Assembly (NCBI GenBank): GCA_021442965.1
Contig: JABUUX010000323.1
Coordinates: forward strand, 1 to 7,928
Length of the DNA stretch: 7,928 bases
Reading direction: 5' to 3'
Source of the DNA: Treponema sp.
GTDB taxonomy: Bacteria > Spirochaetota > Spirochaetia > Treponematales > Treponemataceae
Shown: in pieces, positions 7,053 to 7,928 of the stretch
Layout of the letters: each line of letters opens with the position of its first letter
Numbering within the stretch: the stretch's first letter is position 1
The notes under the pieces: generated by a model
Seen by the model: the letters and a program-made list of their open reading frames with translations, nothing else
Told to the model about the DNA's origin: nothing
Databases searched by the model: none
Translations under genes and position numbers: made by a program

Positions 7053-7076
7053 TTTTGTAAAGAATTTTGTAAAAAA
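7053..7076. repeat. Tandem 12-bp repeat between the ATP-grasp and kinase genes
   Basis: TTTTGTAAAGAA (7053-7064) is followed directly by TTTTGTAAAAAA (7065-7076), matching at 11 of 12 positions. It lies in the 143-bp gap between the ATP-grasp stop and the kinase start, and one unit overlaps a possible -35 box (TTTACA on the minus strand). The second unit also forms part of an all-A/T inverted repeat with 7091-7097. It may be an operator or simple AT-rich slippage; the sequence alone cannot separate these. Confidence 0.5.
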
Positions 7077-7097
7077 TTTCTAAAATCTCTATTTTTT

Positions 7098-7928
7098 TCA
7101 TAATCCTCTGGGCGTAATATATTTTTCCCCCAAAATTAATTTTTGAATATCAAACTCTTTTTTCATCTCTGTAATAACAATTGCGGCCCGGCTTCCCACA
7201 CTGGAAGGATTTGAAATAACATAATCCCCTTTTTTCTTAAAAACCCGTTTTTTCCCCTGCAAAATATTATAGGAATCATCTTTTATATAACCTGTAACCC
7301 GAGGAAGATAATTATACTGCGCTAAAGATGGAAATTCCTGTAAAATTTCCATACCAAAAGCTCTTTTGATGCTTACTGCATAAGGATTGCTTTTTGTTTC
7401 TATCAGAAGGTCAGAAATACCGCCTCCAACACGGGTTGCAAAATCTATAGGCACAATTCTGCCTTTATGATTGTCTATAAAATCAAACTGAGCAAAACTG
7501 ATATTATCATCCGTAAAAAGTGCTTTAACCCATTTATTTAGAATTTCTGCATATTTAATGTATTCACAGTCTGCTTCTGAAATAAGTTCATAAACCGCAG
7601 TACAAGGCTTGTCGTTAATAATAATAATTTTTTTACGGCATATTCTTACAGGCACAACTTTTCCTTTATAAAAAAAACAGTCAGCGCTATATTCAGTTCC
7701 AGATACAGCTTCCGTAAACATTACGCCTTTATTTTCTATTTCCATAATTCGTAAAGTGCGGTTTTTTAGTTCAGAAGCCTGTATTGCATACTTCTCCAGA
7801 CGATTTATTCCTGTTTTATCAAGAATTTCTACACCGTAACCTGAATGCAGTCCCAGAGGCTTTACAACAACTGTTTGACCTTCTTCAAGTTTTTTTCTGG
7901 CACTATGAATGTCAGAATAAATTTCAGG
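7098..7928 (-). CDS. ATP-grasp ligase family protein, C-terminal part (runs off right edge)
   Basis: The open frame continues from the TGA at 7100-7098 to the window edge, giving 276 residues with the true N-terminus missing. The ATG at 7745 is only an internal methionine: it has no ribosome binding site and clear homologous sequence lies before it. Counting from the edge, VVVKPLGLHSGYGV (20-33) holds the ATP-phosphate lysine K23 and glycine-rich loop. EAVSGTEYSAD (73-83) is the hinge segment typical of the carbamoyl-phosphate-synthase-like ATP-grasp group. D149 in QFDF and D162 in IDFATRVGGG (161-170) occupy the magnesium positions. The usual form of that last motif is E-I-N-x-R, so the asparagine is replaced by alanine (A164). 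The tail (about 205-270) resembles the small C-terminal domain of ATP-grasp amino-acid ligases. Such enzymes join a carboxylate to an amine or thiol through an acyl-phosphate. The substrate is unknown. The kinase gene follows on the same strand. Confidence 0.8.
   Translation of the reverse strand, partial: PEIYSDIHSARKKLEEGQTVVVKPLGLHSGYGVEILDKTGINRLEKYAIQASELKNRTLRIMEIENKGVMFTEAVSGTEYSADCFFYKGKVVPVRICRKKIIIINDKPCTAVYELISEADCEYIKYAEILNKWVKALFTDDNISFAQFDFIDNHKGRIVPIDFATRVGGGISDLLIETKSNPYAVSIKRAFGMEILQEFPSLAQYNYLPRVTGYIKDDSYNILQGKKRVFKKKGDYVISNPSSVGSRAAIVITEMKKEFDIQKLILGEKYITPRGL

Noticed and set aside
7071..7097. Inverted repeat AAAAAAT / ATTTTTT just after the ATP-grasp stop, a possible terminator
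   Set aside because: The stem is seven A-T pairs with a 13-nt loop and no G-C pair, and no uridine tract follows on the minus strand. It is too weak to call in DNA this AT-rich.
7098..7745. A complete 215-residue gene starting at the ATG at 7745
   Set aside because: The frame is open to the window edge, the upstream residues contain the ATP-binding VVVKP...G segment, and the ATG at 7745 has no ribosome binding site. It is an internal methionine of a longer gene.

Overview
This AT-rich bacterial window holds five protein genes and a short stub of a sixth, with almost no spare DNA. It looks like a spirochaete, most likely a gut or oral Treponema. That assignment is inference: it rests on the valyl-tRNA synthetase N-terminus at the left edge, the base composition, and the large soluble multi-PAS kinase. 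No marker gene here proves it. There are no RNA genes, mobile elements, CRISPR arrays or prophage traces.

Layout. At the left edge (1-54, minus) are the first 18 codons of a gene I read as valS, with a good ribosome binding site and a near-consensus promoter. A 187-bp divergent region separates it from a plus-strand group of three. These are a six-helix membrane diguanylate cyclase (242-1306), chorismate synthase aroC (1388-2470), and a D-alanyl-D-alanine carboxypeptidase of the PBP5/DacA type (2483-3895). The aroC-dac gap is 12 bp, so those two are probably co-transcribed; the cyclase lies 81 bp upstream with no obvious terminator between. Facing them on the minus strand is a roughly 1,020-residue cytoplasmic sensor histidine kinase with about six PAS-like modules (3892-6954). 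Its stop codon overlaps the dac stop codon. Upstream of the kinase, also on the minus strand, is the C-terminal part of an ATP-grasp ligase that runs off the right edge (7098-7928).

How the genes fit together. aroC completes the common aromatic pathway (chorismate) and dac trims peptidoglycan stem peptides; both are housekeeping. The diguanylate cyclase and the histidine kinase are two separate signalling proteins. Neither has an obvious partner here: there is no EAL/HD-GYP phosphodiesterase, PilZ protein or response regulator in the window. The ATP-grasp protein is the least understood gene, and its substrate cannot be read from the sequence.

I see no clear undescribed multi-gene system. 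The points most worth a second look are the ATP-grasp protein with an altered metal-binding motif, three 10-bp-phased repeats in front of the cyclase promoter, the cyclase's missing inhibitory site, the kinase's start and missing receiver domain, and the overlapping convergent stop codons.
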